A stretch of 37,752 bases of DNA from an uncultured Porphyromonadaceae bacterium (GTDB taxonomy: Bacteria; Bacteroidota; Bacteroidia; Bacteroidales; Muribaculaceae). Shown here one piece after another: positions 24,537 through 32,421 of the stretch. The notes beneath the pieces are model-generated. The model was not told where the DNA came from, ran no database searches, and saw nothing but the letters and a program-made list of their open reading frames with translations. The DNA lies in assembly GCA_947177365.1 (NCBI GenBank), contig CAMWUD010000002.1, positions 1-37,752 on the forward strand, written 5' to 3'. How positions within the stretch are numbered: position 1 is the stretch's first letter; every line of letters starts with the position of its first letter. A program made the position numbers and the translations under genes.

Positions 24537-24543
24537 GGCGAGA

Positions 24544-25107
24544 TTATTTGTTGTTGTATGCGCACATGGCGTTGCCAATGCCTGCAAGGGCGAATTCCTT
24601 TAGGGCGTCGATGGCGTGGCCGATACGCACCGGCAGCTGCTGGCGCTGGTCGAGAGTGAAGTTGCCCAGCACATAGTCTATCTGACAGCCGCGGGCGAAA
24701 TCGTTGCCGATGCCGAAGCGTAGACGGGGGTATGCCTGGGTGCCAAGCATCTGGGCTATATTTTTGAGACCGTTGTGGCCGGCATCGCTGCCCGAAGGCT
24801 TTATGCGTATGGCTCCGAAGGGCAGGGCGATGTCGTCGACCAGCACAAGGATGTGGTCGTTGTCGATGCCTTCCTTTTCTTTCCAATAGCGCACGGCGTT
24901 GCCGCTGAGATTCATGTATGTCGAGGGCTTGAGCAATACGAGCTGTTTGTTTTTCAGACGCATACGCGCAATGTCGCCATATCGTTCGGTGCTAAAAGAA
25001 ATATTGGATGCCTCGGCTAAGGCATCCAATATCATAAACCCGATGTTATGGCGGGTGTTGCGGTATTCGTCACCGATATTGCCCAGCCCCACAATCAGAT
25101 ATTTCAT
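24544..25107 (-). CDS. pth: Peptidyl-tRNA hydrolase
   Basis: A 187-residue enzyme that cleaves the ester between peptide and tRNA on prematurely released peptidyl-tRNA. It opens [24 protein letters not shown], with catalytic His at residue 20. It also has [23 protein letters not shown] with the conserved Asp, GHNGLKNI and YPRLRFGIG. Length and motif order are normal. The start at 25107 is the conserved one, since the frame is open upstream but unrelated. It lies 28 bases after rplY, a common pairing across bacteria. Confidence 0.96.
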   Translation of the reverse strand: MKYLIVGLGNIGDEYRNTRHNIGFMILDALAEASNISFSTERYGDIARMRLKNKQLVLLKPSTYMNLSGNAVRYWKEKEGIDNDHILVLVDDIALPFGAIRIKPSGSDAGHNGLKNIAQMLGTQAYPRLRFGIGNDFARGCQIDYVLGNFTLDQRQQLPVRIGHAIDALKEFALAGIGNAMCAYNNK

Positions 25108-25135
25108 AACAGTGGAGTCCGGATAAGATAAGTGA

Positions 25136-25795
25136 TTACTTGCCTGCTGCTGCGGCAGCAGCTGCGGCGCCACGGGCGGCACGGGTGAGCTGAACGGCGC
25201 AGACAACAGCGTTCTTGGCGTTGACGAGTTCGAGTTTGTCGAAGCTGAGTTCGCCTACCTGAAGAGTCTTGCCGAGGCCGAGGTTGTCAACGTTGATTAC
25301 GAGACGTTCGGGTACATCGGTGTAGACAGCTCTTACTTTGAGCTTCTTCATCGAGAGGGCGAGCTTACCACCGGCTTTCACACCTTCGGCGTGGCCTTCG
25401 AGCTTCACAGGCACTTCGATCACAACGGGCTTCTGGTCGTTTACTTCGAGGAAGTCGAGGTGAAGGATGGTGTCTTTTACGGGGTGGAACTGGATGTCCT
25501 TGAGCACTGCCATACGCTTCTGACCGTTGAAGTCGAGTTCTACGGCGAAGATTTCGGGAGTGTAGATGAGTTTGCGAACGGCTTCGTTGCTTACTACGAG
25601 GTCGGTGGTTATCAGACCTTTGCCGTTGCCGATTTCAACGAGCTTTTCGCCGGCTTTGAGTTCGCCTTTGAAAGGTAGGTCGATTACTTCGCCGCCGTTG
25701 AGCACTACGGGGATTTTACCATCTTTGCGGAGAGCCTTGGTGGCCTTCTTGCCGAGATCGGTACGGGGCTCGGCTGCGAGCTGGAAAGTTTTCAT
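25136..25795 (-). CDS. rplY: 50S ribosomal protein L25 (CTC form)
   Basis: A 219-residue long-form L25 that binds 5S rRNA. The N-terminal L25 domain runs from [23 protein letters not shown] to about residue 95 ([18 protein letters not shown]). The C-terminal TL5/CTC beta-domain follows ([38 protein letters not shown]). The protein ends in an Ala-rich tail. It is the first gene of an rplY-pth-hslR operon with a good promoter 85 bases upstream. Confidence 0.96.
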   Translation of the reverse strand: MKTFQLAAEPRTDLGKKATKALRKDGKIPVVLNGGEVIDLPFKGELKAGEKLVEIGNGKGLITTDLVVSNEAVRKLIYTPEIFAVELDFNGQKRMAVLKDIQFHPVKDTILHLDFLEVNDQKPVVIEVPVKLEGHAEGVKAGGKLALSMKKLKVRAVYTDVPERLVINVDNLGLGKTLQVGELSFDKLELVNAKNAVVCAVQLTRAARGAAAAAAAAGK

Positions 25796-25828
25796 TGCTT
25801 TTTCCTGGTTTTTAATGTGTTACTCAAA

Positions 25829-25848
25829 ATTAAGTTTGCTCTTAATTT
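25829..25848 (-). promoter_or_regulatory. Small hairpin in the rplY leader
   Basis: A perfect 7-bp inverted repeat (25829-25835 and 25842-25848, loop of 6) lies in the roughly 80-base 5' leader of rplY. It could be a simple stem or an autoregulatory site. I see nothing that identifies it further. Confidence 0.35.
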
Positions 25849-25880
25849 CCCATCACACGCGGGATTTTTCTAAGCGACTG

Positions 25881-25912
25881 CAAAGTTAACGTTTTTTTTT
25901 CACTCTGCCAAA
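25881..25912 (-). promoter_or_regulatory. Promoter of rplY-pth-hslR
   Basis: On the minus strand TTTG (25912-25909), 20 bases including an A-run, then TAACTTTG (25888-25881). This is a strong match to the Bacteroidetes consensus, and transcription would start near 25875. Confidence 0.75.
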
Positions 25913-25938
25913 TTTTTCTCCAGCGGAGCAGCATTAGT

Positions 25939-25966
25939 CATTAATCATTAATCATTAATCATTAAT
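25939..25966. repeat. Heptamer tandem repeat overlapping the alpha-galactosidase stop codon
   Basis: Four perfect copies of CATTAAT (25939-25966) flanked by degenerate copies on both sides. On the minus strand the repeats begin at the stop codon of the alpha-galactosidase gene and offer stop codons in more than one frame (TAA and TGA). Confidence 0.9.
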
Positions 25967-28178
25967 CATTTGTCATTTCTGTCAGCCGCAGTACCCGCGA
26001 GGAGTAGTCGCTGTTTTTATGATAGTCGACCTTGTGGGTGAGCGGCATTTCCAGACCGTTGGCCATCAGATAGCTGCCGCTGTACACCTTGCCTTCGCAG
26101 GGCAGGGGTTCGTTGTCGATGCGGTTTAGTTCCGTCACACGATAACGCTTGTCCGCATCCAGGCCTGCCATGGGTATGCGCGGAAGCTGCTGGTTCATGA
26201 ATGTCTCCGTCTTCCACCAGAAAAATACTGCGTCGTCTTTTTCGGGTGTGACATACATCAGCGATGCCACGCCTTTCTTGTCGAAGGGCGACTGCAGGCG
26301 GTAGAGGTCGCCGAGCTGCACTATAGGCCGGATCTGCTTGTAGTCGGTGATGGCACGGGCGCATACCGCGCGGTCTTCGTCGTTCATGTCGCGGGGCTGC
26401 ATCTCCAGACCGAGCCGTCCGCTCATGGCCACATCGGCGCGGAACTTGGCTGGGATGCGCCGGAATGTCTGATGGTTCGGAGCAGCCGAGATGTGCGAGG
26501 CCATGGCTATGGCGGGGAAGAAGTAGCTTGTTCCCCACTGCATGTAGATGCGCTGCAGGGCATCGTTGTTGTCCGAAGTCCAGAATTCATCGAACCAGGG
26601 CAGCACACCCCAGTTGGCGCGTCCGCCGCCGCTTGCGCATGCCTGGATGGTGACATCGGGGTGGGCGGCACGGATGCGGTCGAGTGTCTTGACGAATCCT
26701 TTGTGGTAGTCGATATACATGTGGCTCTGGTTGTCGGCGGTGAGATATTGCGAGCCATGTTCCATTATCGGGGCGTTTGCATCCCATTTTATATAATCTA
26801 TGTCAGGATACTTGGTCATGAGCGTGTCGACAACCTCAAACACCAGATCCTGAACCTTCGGGTTGGCCATGTCGAGTACCAGCTGTGTGCCACCGCGGCC
26901 TTTCACCACCGGACGGCCGGCTGCCTTGATGATATATTCGGGGTGTTTCTCGTAGAGTTCGCTGACAGTGTTGGTCATTTCCGGCTCAATCCATATGCCG
27001 AAGCTGATGCCGTTGCGGCGTGCTGCGGCGAGCAGTCCGTCGATGCCGTTGGGAAGTTTGCGGGTGTCGACAGTCCAGTCGCCCAGCGACGAGTTGTCGA
27101 CATCGCGCGGATACTTGACGCCGAACCAGCCGTCGTCCATCACGAACAGTTCGCCGCCCATTCCGGCGATATCCTCCATCATGCCGTACATGCCCTCCTC
27201 ATTTATGTCGAAGTAGACGCCTTCCCATGAGTTGAGCAGAATCTTCCGTTCTTTGTCGCCGGCGTGGAGGCGGTTGTCGCGTCCCCAGCGGTGGAAATTG
27301 CGGCTGGCTCCGGAGAGTCCTTCAGCGCTATAGGTGAGCGCCAGTTCGGGGGTGGTGAAGGTCTCGCCTTTTTTCAGGTGATACTCCGAGTTCTCCTCGT
27401 TGATGCCTGCGAAGAAATGATGGAAATCCGTGTCGTCGGTATCGACAAACAGCTTATAGTTGCCGGGATAGCACAGGGCGGCGCCTATCACGCGACCACT
27501 GTTTTCCATCGGTTTTCCGTCGAGCGAGAACATCACCTCGGCGTGTGCGGTATGCGAATTTCTCAGTCCGTCCTTGTTTTTTATCATTCTGACGCCGTGC
27601 GGCAGCGGTTCTTCGGTCAGCTGTGTCTCGTTGGCCCATGAGCCATAGAGGCTCGACATCCATACATTGCCGTAGCGTATCGGCAGATAGCCCGACATGA
27701 AGCGGTTGAGTGTCACCGGTCCTTTCTCCATATTCCTGATTTCGGCCCAGGTTTCAATCACATCGTATCCCGGGCGAACGCGATAGCATATGTCGACGTA
27801 TAGCGGATACACTTTGTCGCGCGTCGACACGGTGGTGGTTTCGGCTCCATCGCTCTGGCTGCGGCTGACACCGGTCACTTCCACATCGGTTGTGCGGTTG
27901 CCATCGGCATGTGTCACACTCAGTGCTGCCTCGGCCTGCGGATTGATGCCGTATACCGGATAGGCGTTGTGGTGCAGGTCGGGCGACTGCTGCAGATTGT
28001 CGAGGTCGCCCTGAGTCAGCGGGCTGCCGTAATAGAGGATTTTGAGAGCTTCGCCTTCGGTTGCGTCGAGTACGAGCGAACTTGAAGGAGTGGCGAGATT
28101 TATTATCTCGGCGCATACTCCCTGCGATGCCAGAGCCAGGACTATGGACAGCACCGCCGGGCGGTTGAAATGTAACAT
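25962..28178 (-). CDS. Secreted alpha-galactosidase, GH36
   Basis: A 738-residue enzyme removing terminal alpha-1,6 (or similar) galactose from oligosaccharides or glycans. A signal peptide (LSIVLALASQGVCA) precedes the GH36 N-terminal beta-sandwich (about 25-300) and the TIM barrel: LFVMDDGWFG (345-353), GIWIEPEM (394-401), YIKWDAN with nucleophile Asp 466, CASGGGR (514-520) and the acid/base Asp 536 in TSDNND. The C-terminal beta-domain ends near residue 735. There is no lipobox, so it is probably periplasmic or exported. It lies downstream of hom by 94 bases and may have its own unseen promoter. The functional link to amino-acid synthesis is not obvious. Confidence 0.93.
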   Translation of the reverse strand: MLHFNRPAVLSIVLALASQGVCAEIINLATPSSSLVLDATEGEALKILYYGSPLTQGDLDNLQQSPDLHHNAYPVYGINPQAEAALSVTHADGNRTTDVEVTGVSRSQSDGAETTTVSTRDKVYPLYVDICYRVRPGYDVIETWAEIRNMEKGPVTLNRFMSGYLPIRYGNVWMSSLYGSWANETQLTEEPLPHGVRMIKNKDGLRNSHTAHAEVMFSLDGKPMENSGRVIGAALCYPGNYKLFVDTDDTDFHHFFAGINEENSEYHLKKGETFTTPELALTYSAEGLSGASRNFHRWGRDNRLHAGDKERKILLNSWEGVYFDINEEGMYGMMEDIAGMGGELFVMDDGWFGVKYPRDVDNSSLGDWTVDTRKLPNGIDGLLAAARRNGISFGIWIEPEMTNTVSELYEKHPEYIIKAAGRPVVKGRGGTQLVLDMANPKVQDLVFEVVDTLMTKYPDIDYIKWDANAPIMEHGSQYLTADNQSHMYIDYHKGFVKTLDRIRAAHPDVTIQACASGGGRANWGVLPWFDEFWTSDNNDALQRIYMQWGTSYFFPAIAMASHISAAPNHQTFRRIPAKFRADVAMSGRLGLEMQPRDMNDEDRAVCARAITDYKQIRPIVQLGDLYRLQSPFDKKGVASLMYVTPEKDDAVFFWWKTETFMNQQLPRIPMAGLDADKRYRVTELNRIDNEPLPCEGKVYSGSYLMANGLEMPLTHKVDYHKNSDYSSRVLRLTEMTND

Positions 28179-28235
28179 AATTATCAGGTTTGGATGGTCT
28201 ATTATATGGTCTGTTATTTTGATTCATGGTATTGG

Positions 28236-28259
28236 CCCGCAGCCGGCAACGGCTGCGGG
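28236..28259. repeat. 9-bp inverted repeat between hom and the alpha-galactosidase gene
   Basis: A perfect GC-rich stem (28236-28244 with 28251-28259, loop of 6) lies in the 94-base gap. It is not followed by a T-run on the minus strand, so I do not call it an intrinsic terminator. It might slow transcription or protect the 3' end of the hom mRNA. Confidence 0.6.
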
Positions 28260-28272
28260 TTTCCCTTGCGGG

Positions 28273-29502
28273 TCAGTTGTCTCTGTCAACAAAAAAACGG
28301 GTCATATTGGCGATGAACACATCGGGAGCATCGAGTGTGGCGCGATGCTTTATCAGGTCGCCCAGCACGATGTCGGCCACTACATAGTTGCCATCGGCCG
28401 ACAGATACTGCTCGTGCACACACTGCAGCGGCAGCAGGCCGGGAATGTCTGTCGAGCTGTAGCGTATATATACCCGCAGAGTCACATCGGTGGTGTAGGC
28501 GGGGCGGTTGATGTAGTCCATTTTCTTGTATTCGTAGCGGTAGCCGTGTAGACGCGCCATTACGTCGCTCAGAATGGATGATGCGGTAGGCAGGCCGCCG
28601 GCACCTTTGCCGAACATGAACTGGCGGTCGTAGCATTCGCCGCGGATCACCACACCGTTGTATTCGTTGTCGACGCTGTAGATGTATTTCCCCGGACTTA
28701 CGAACTCCGGCATCACGAACATGGTGAACTCCTCGTCGGATACTTTCACGACCTGGGCCACCAGCTTTATCTTCACACCTTTCTCCCGGGCATAGCGTAT
28801 GTCGGAGTCGTGGATGGCGTTGATGCCGTAGGTGAACACATCCTTCGGACTTACATACACGCCAAGGGCATGGACAGTGATAATGACAAGCTTGAACAGC
28901 GAGTCAAGGCCGCTGATGTCGAATGTGGGGTCGCTTTCGGCAAAACCCAGCCGCTGGGCCTTCGACAGAGCCGAGGCATAGTCTTCACCGTGGTCGAACA
29001 CCCGCGAGAGTATGTAGTTCGACGAGCCGTTGAGTATGCCTTTTACCTCAAGCAGCAGGTCGTTGTCGTAGTATTCCTCCAGATTGCGTATCACCGGAAT
29101 GGAGCCGCACGACGAGGCGTCGTAGAGCATCGCCGTGTCGTATTGCCGCTGCAGGCTGATGAGTTCAGGCAGGTTGGCGGCTATCATGGTCTTGGAGCCG
29201 GACACCACCGGGATGCCCCGGCGAAGGGCTGTAGAGGCGATACGCCAGGCCATCTCCGGGTCGCTCACCACTTCCACAATCAGATTTATCTCCGGATCGA
29301 GGAATATGTCGTCGGGATTGTCGGTGAGCAGGTTGCGGGGCACATCGATGCCTCGCGGCTTGGCAAGGTCTCTGACGCATATGCGACGTATTTCGGCATG
29401 GGCATTCGTGGCGCGGGCTATCACTTTGAAAAAGCCCTGGCCTACTACGCCAAGACCAAAAAGCCCTATTTTTATCGTAGGTTTCTTTATTGTAGGTTTC
29501 AT
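28273..29502 (-). CDS. hom: Homoserine dehydrogenase
   Basis: A 409-residue monofunctional enzyme that reduces aspartate semialdehyde to homoserine with NAD(P)H, the branch point to methionine and threonine. It has the Rossmann motif GLFGLGVVGQGFFK (13-26), VVSGSKTMIAANLPEL with the conserved Lys, GILNGSSNYIL and AESDPTFDISGLDSLFK, all typical of the family. A C-terminal extension of about 70 residues resembles an ACT-type regulatory region (YTTDVTLRVYIRYSSTDIPG). It has no fused aspartokinase. It starts inside the metX stop (ATGA), so the two are coupled. Confidence 0.94.
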   Translation of the reverse strand: MKPTIKKPTIKIGLFGLGVVGQGFFKVIARATNAHAEIRRICVRDLAKPRGIDVPRNLLTDNPDDIFLDPEINLIVEVVSDPEMAWRIASTALRRGIPVVSGSKTMIAANLPELISLQRQYDTAMLYDASSCGSIPVIRNLEEYYDNDLLLEVKGILNGSSNYILSRVFDHGEDYASALSKAQRLGFAESDPTFDISGLDSLFKLVIITVHALGVYVSPKDVFTYGINAIHDSDIRYAREKGVKIKLVAQVVKVSDEEFTMFVMPEFVSPGKYIYSVDNEYNGVVIRGECYDRQFMFGKGAGGLPTASSILSDVMARLHGYRYEYKKMDYINRPAYTTDVTLRVYIRYSSTDIPGLLPLQCVHEQYLSADGNYVVADIVLGDLIKHRATLDAPDVFIANMTRFFVDRDN

Positions 29503-30509
29503 AAAAATGGAATCAATAATTCGTTAAGGCGGCCATGCTCCACAAGGAAGCCGTCGAGGCCGAAGTCTGAATCAATCTCGCGGTACTCCGCGCCCGGTAT
29601 GGCGGCGGCCAGACTGCGCATCTCCTCAGGTGTGAATATTATGTCGCTGCTTATGCCCACAACCAGGGTGCGGGCTTTTATCGCCGACAGAGCCTCGGCG
29701 GTGCCCCCGCGTCCGCGTCCGACGTCATGAGTGTCGAACGAATCGAGTATGGCCACATATGAATATGCGTTATAGCGGCGGCACAGTTTCAGCCCCTGAT
29801 ACTGCTGGTAGGTGCATGCGCGGTGCGGTTCGTCGGCTGTTCTGTCGTCGGCGTCCTGTTGCGAGCGGTTGTAGCCTTTGCCTCCGCGGTAGGTGAGCAA
29901 TCCTATGGCCCGGGCAGCAGCCAGACCGGCCATTGCAGCGTCAGGCCGGGGCTCGCCGAATGTGGGGTCGGCCTTTATGGCCATCCGCTGGGTCTCGTCG
30001 ATTGCTATTGTCCATGGCGAGGCCTTGGCATCGGTGGCTATCAGCACCAGACGGTCGAATCGCTCCGGCTGTCCGCAGATCCATTCCAGAGCCTGGAATC
30101 CGCCCACCGAACTGCCTACGAGGGCATGTATGCGGTCGATTCCGAGTGCGTCGGCAAGTATGGCATGGGCCCGGGCCATGTCGCGGATGGTCACCCGGGG
30201 GAAGTCGGCATAGTAGGGCCGACCGGTCAGAGGATTGTCGGACAGCGGCCCGGTGGTGCCGTAGTGCGAGCCTATGATATTGGCGCAGACCACAAAGAAA
30301 CGTTCCGGATCCAGGAAGCAGCCCTTCTCTACGGTATGCGGCCACCAGTCGGCCACATCGCTGCTTGCTGTCAGGGCATGGCACACCCAGACGGCATTGT
30401 CGCGGGCGGCGTTGAGCTGTCCGTAGCAGTGGTATGCTATCGTCAGTTCCGGAAGAATTTCTCCCGATTCAAGTACAAACGGCTTTGGGTGTCGGTAATA
30501 TCGAGTCAT
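29499..30509 (-). CDS. metX: Homoserine O-acetyltransferase family protein, catalytic His replaced by Leu
   Basis: A 336-residue alpha/beta hydrolase-fold protein of the MetX family, which acetylates homoserine for methionine synthesis. The oxyanion region VWVCHALTASSD, the nucleophile elbow LVGSSVGGFQALEW and the Asp-bearing LVVGISSDIIF are present. The C-terminal motif normally reads GHD(A/G)FL, where His completes the catalytic triad. Here it reads FGLDGFL, encoded by CTC in place of CAC (about 29,555). If the base is right the enzyme may be inactive or changed. The rest looks intact and unpseudogenised. It overlaps hom downstream and follows the AGCS symporter by 25 bases. Confidence 0.88.
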   Translation of the reverse strand: MTRYYRHPKPFVLESGEILPELTIAYHCYGQLNAARDNAVWVCHALTASSDVADWWPHTVEKGCFLDPERFFVVCANIIGSHYGTTGPLSDNPLTGRPYYADFPRVTIRDMARAHAILADALGIDRIHALVGSSVGGFQALEWICGQPERFDRLVLIATDAKASPWTIAIDETQRMAIKADPTFGEPRPDAAMAGLAAARAIGLLTYRGGKGYNRSQQDADDRTADEPHRACTYQQYQGLKLCRRYNAYSYVAILDSFDTHDVGRGRGGTAEALSAIKARTLVVGISSDIIFTPEEMRSLAAAIPGAEYREIDSDFGLDGFLVEHGRLNELLIPFL

Positions 30510-30534
30510 AGGCGAAGATTATGTGAAATGCAGG

Positions 30535-31929
30535 TTAATCCGGCCAGCAGGGAGTGGAGCCGGCGATCTCGGGGTTTACTGATTTGTGATACTGCGGGTC
30601 TGCTCCGCATCGGCGCTGACGTCTGAAGTCATCGAGGCAGCGGCGGGCATAGCGTCCCAGCGGCACTATGGCGCAGAGGTTGCAGATGGCCATAAGGCTC
30701 ATGGTGATGTCGGCCAGCGACCAGACCACTCCGAGCGACGATATGCCTCCGGCCAGCACAAAAGCCGTGACCACACAGCGGTAGAGAGTCACCCACAGCG
30801 GGTTGCCGCTGATGAAACGGATGTTGGTCTCGCCGTAATAGTAGTTGGCCACTATGGACGTGAACGCGAAAAACAGTATGGCGATGCTCACAAACCATGC
30901 CCCGGCGCCCGGCAGCAGGCGGAATTCGGAGTCGAGTGCCTGCTGTGTGAGGCTTATGCCTCCGACGGTGGCATCGATATGCACTCCACTCAGGAGTATC
31001 AGCAGGGCTGTGGTGGTGCAGATGAGCAGGGTGTCGGTGAACACTCCGAGAGCCTGGACCAGACCTTGTTTCACGGGGTGGGATACATGTGCGGTGGCTG
31101 CGACATTTGGAGCGGAGCCTTCGCCGGCCTCATTGCTGAACAGTCCGCGGCGTATGCCCATGGCCATGGCGCCGCCGAGGGTGCCGCCCACAGCCTCATC
31201 GATGCCGAAAGCGTTTTCTACAATCAGCCGGAACACATCGGGGACACGTTCAAGATTCATCGCCACCACAACCATGGCCACAAGTATGTAGGCGATTGCC
31301 ATGACCGGCACGACCCACTGGCTGAAGCGGGCTATCGATTTCAGTCCGCCCCATATCACCCACGCCGAAAGCAGGCTCACCGCAGTGGCTGTGAGCCAGA
31401 CCGGAATCTGCCAAGAAGAGTGGAAAGCCTCGGCTATGGTGTTGCTCTGCACTGAGTTGTATGCCAGACCGAAGGTGACGGAAATCAGTACGGCGAAGAG
31501 CACGGCCCACCAGCGCGATTTCAGTCCGTGAAGTATGTAGTAAGCCGGGCCGCCGCGGAATCCTCCGAGTCCGTCGGGTACCTTGTAGAGCTGTGCGAGG
31601 GTCGACTCCACAAAGGCCGAGGCCGCGCCAAGGAGTGCCATCACCCACATCCAGAACACGGCTCCCGGGCCGCCGATGATTATGGCGGTGGCCACACCGG
31701 CAAGGTTGCCTGTGCCGACACGGCTGGCGATAGACACGGCGAAGGCCTGGAAGGAGCTTATGCCGGGGTGTGCGCTTCTGGCCGTCAGCTGGCGGCACAT
31801 CTCGCCGAACATGGTGAACTGCACGCCGCGCATGCGCAGCGTAAACCATATGGCTGCCGCCACAAGCAGCGGCAGCAGAAGCCAGTCGCTCAGACTGTCG
31901 CCTACAGTGCCAAGAATCTTCTCGAACAT
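30535..31929 (-). CDS. Sodium:alanine/glycine symporter, AGCS family
   Basis: A 464-residue inner-membrane transporter with about eleven hydrophobic helices. Family marks include FQAFAVSIASRVGTGNLAGVATAI (59-82), GGPGAVFWMWVMALLGAASAFVES, GGFRGGPAYYI, GLFSNEAGEGSAPNVAATAH and NYYYGETNIRF. It couples sodium (or proton) flow to import of alanine, glycine or similar small amino acids. It starts 3 bases after the Fur-family gene and precedes metX and hom, so the operon combines a regulator, amino-acid import and methionine/threonine synthesis. Confidence 0.93.
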   Translation of the reverse strand: MFEKILGTVGDSLSDWLLLPLLVAAAIWFTLRMRGVQFTMFGEMCRQLTARSAHPGISSFQAFAVSIASRVGTGNLAGVATAIIIGGPGAVFWMWVMALLGAASAFVESTLAQLYKVPDGLGGFRGGPAYYILHGLKSRWWAVLFAVLISVTFGLAYNSVQSNTIAEAFHSSWQIPVWLTATAVSLLSAWVIWGGLKSIARFSQWVVPVMAIAYILVAMVVVAMNLERVPDVFRLIVENAFGIDEAVGGTLGGAMAMGIRRGLFSNEAGEGSAPNVAATAHVSHPVKQGLVQALGVFTDTLLICTTTALLILLSGVHIDATVGGISLTQQALDSEFRLLPGAGAWFVSIAILFFAFTSIVANYYYGETNIRFISGNPLWVTLYRCVVTAFVLAGGISSLGVVWSLADITMSLMAICNLCAIVPLGRYARRCLDDFRRQRRCGADPQYHKSVNPEIAGSTPCWPD

Positions 31930-31932
31930 AGG

Positions 31933-32349
31933 CTATGATGTTGCGTTACAATCTGGACATATGCCTTTGATCATTACACTCATGGCTGTCGGCTCGAAGC
32001 CCTCCGGCAGACCTACCGACGGCATGGCAATGTCCTGAAGGCAGAAATGGCGCTGGCACGAAGTGCAGTAAAAGTGCGGATGCATGTCGTCTATGCTGCA
32101 GTGGTCGTGTCCGGTGCAGACCTCGTAGCGGGTGATTCCGTCGACACCGTTTATGGCATGCGCCACTTCCTGTTCCACAAAGAGGTTCAGCACACGGAAT
32201 ATGCTTGATTTGTCGAGTGTGACAAGACTTGTCTCAAGCTCGCCGAGTGACATCGGTTGTCCGGCCTGCCGCAGTTGCCGGAGCACGAGTATTCTGTTCG
32301 GGGTCTCTTTCAGCCCACGTGACTTCAATATGTTGATTTCTTCAGACAT
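31933..32349 (-). CDS. Fur-family metal-responsive repressor
   Basis: A 138-residue regulator. The winged helix occupies about 10-62 (KETPNRILVLRQL, LDKSSIFRVLNLFVEQ). The metal domain follows: HDHCSIDDMHPHFYC and two Cys-x-x-Cys pairs, C95/C98 and C131/C134, that should hold structural zinc. The metal sensed (Fe, Zn or peroxide/Fe) cannot be told. The C-x-x-C pairs plus a His-rich stretch are compatible with Zur- or PerR-like members. The start at 32349 lies about 14 bases after the predicted transcript start. It is divergent from the esterase-fucosidase gene, and their promoters overlap, so it may control both. Confidence 0.9.
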   Translation of the reverse strand: MSEEINILKSRGLKETPNRILVLRQLRQAGQPMSLGELETSLVTLDKSSIFRVLNLFVEQEVAHAINGVDGITRYEVCTGHDHCSIDDMHPHFYCTSCQRHFCLQDIAMPSVGLPEGFEPTAMSVMIKGICPDCNATS

Positions 32350-32360
32350 GTTGCTCTTGT

Positions 32361-32389
32361 TTTGAACTACAAAGTTACGTATAATTTTG
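32361..32389 (+). promoter_or_regulatory. Promoter of the esterase-fucosidase gene
   Basis: TTTG (32361-32364) followed after 17 bases by TAATTTTG (32382-32389). Transcription would start near 32395, giving a short leader before ATG 32422. It overlaps the divergent Fur-gene promoter. Confidence 0.65.
32370..32377 (-). promoter_or_regulatory. -7 element of the Fur-family gene promoter
   Basis: TAACTTTG on the minus strand (32377-32370) lies 20 bases upstream of the Fur-family start codon. No convincing -33 element is seen at the expected distance, where the opposing promoter occupies the DNA. Confidence 0.6.
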
Positions 32390-32421
32390 CGATATTGGAA
32401 AAAATTCGTACATTTGCCGAT

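Noticed and set aside
26472-27230. 252-codon open frame on the plus strand
   Set aside because: Antisense to the catalytic barrel of the GH36 enzyme; a by-product of GC-rich codon use.
28236-28259. GC-rich hairpin considered as a rho-independent terminator for hom
   Set aside because: No T-run follows on the minus strand; recorded only as an inverted repeat.
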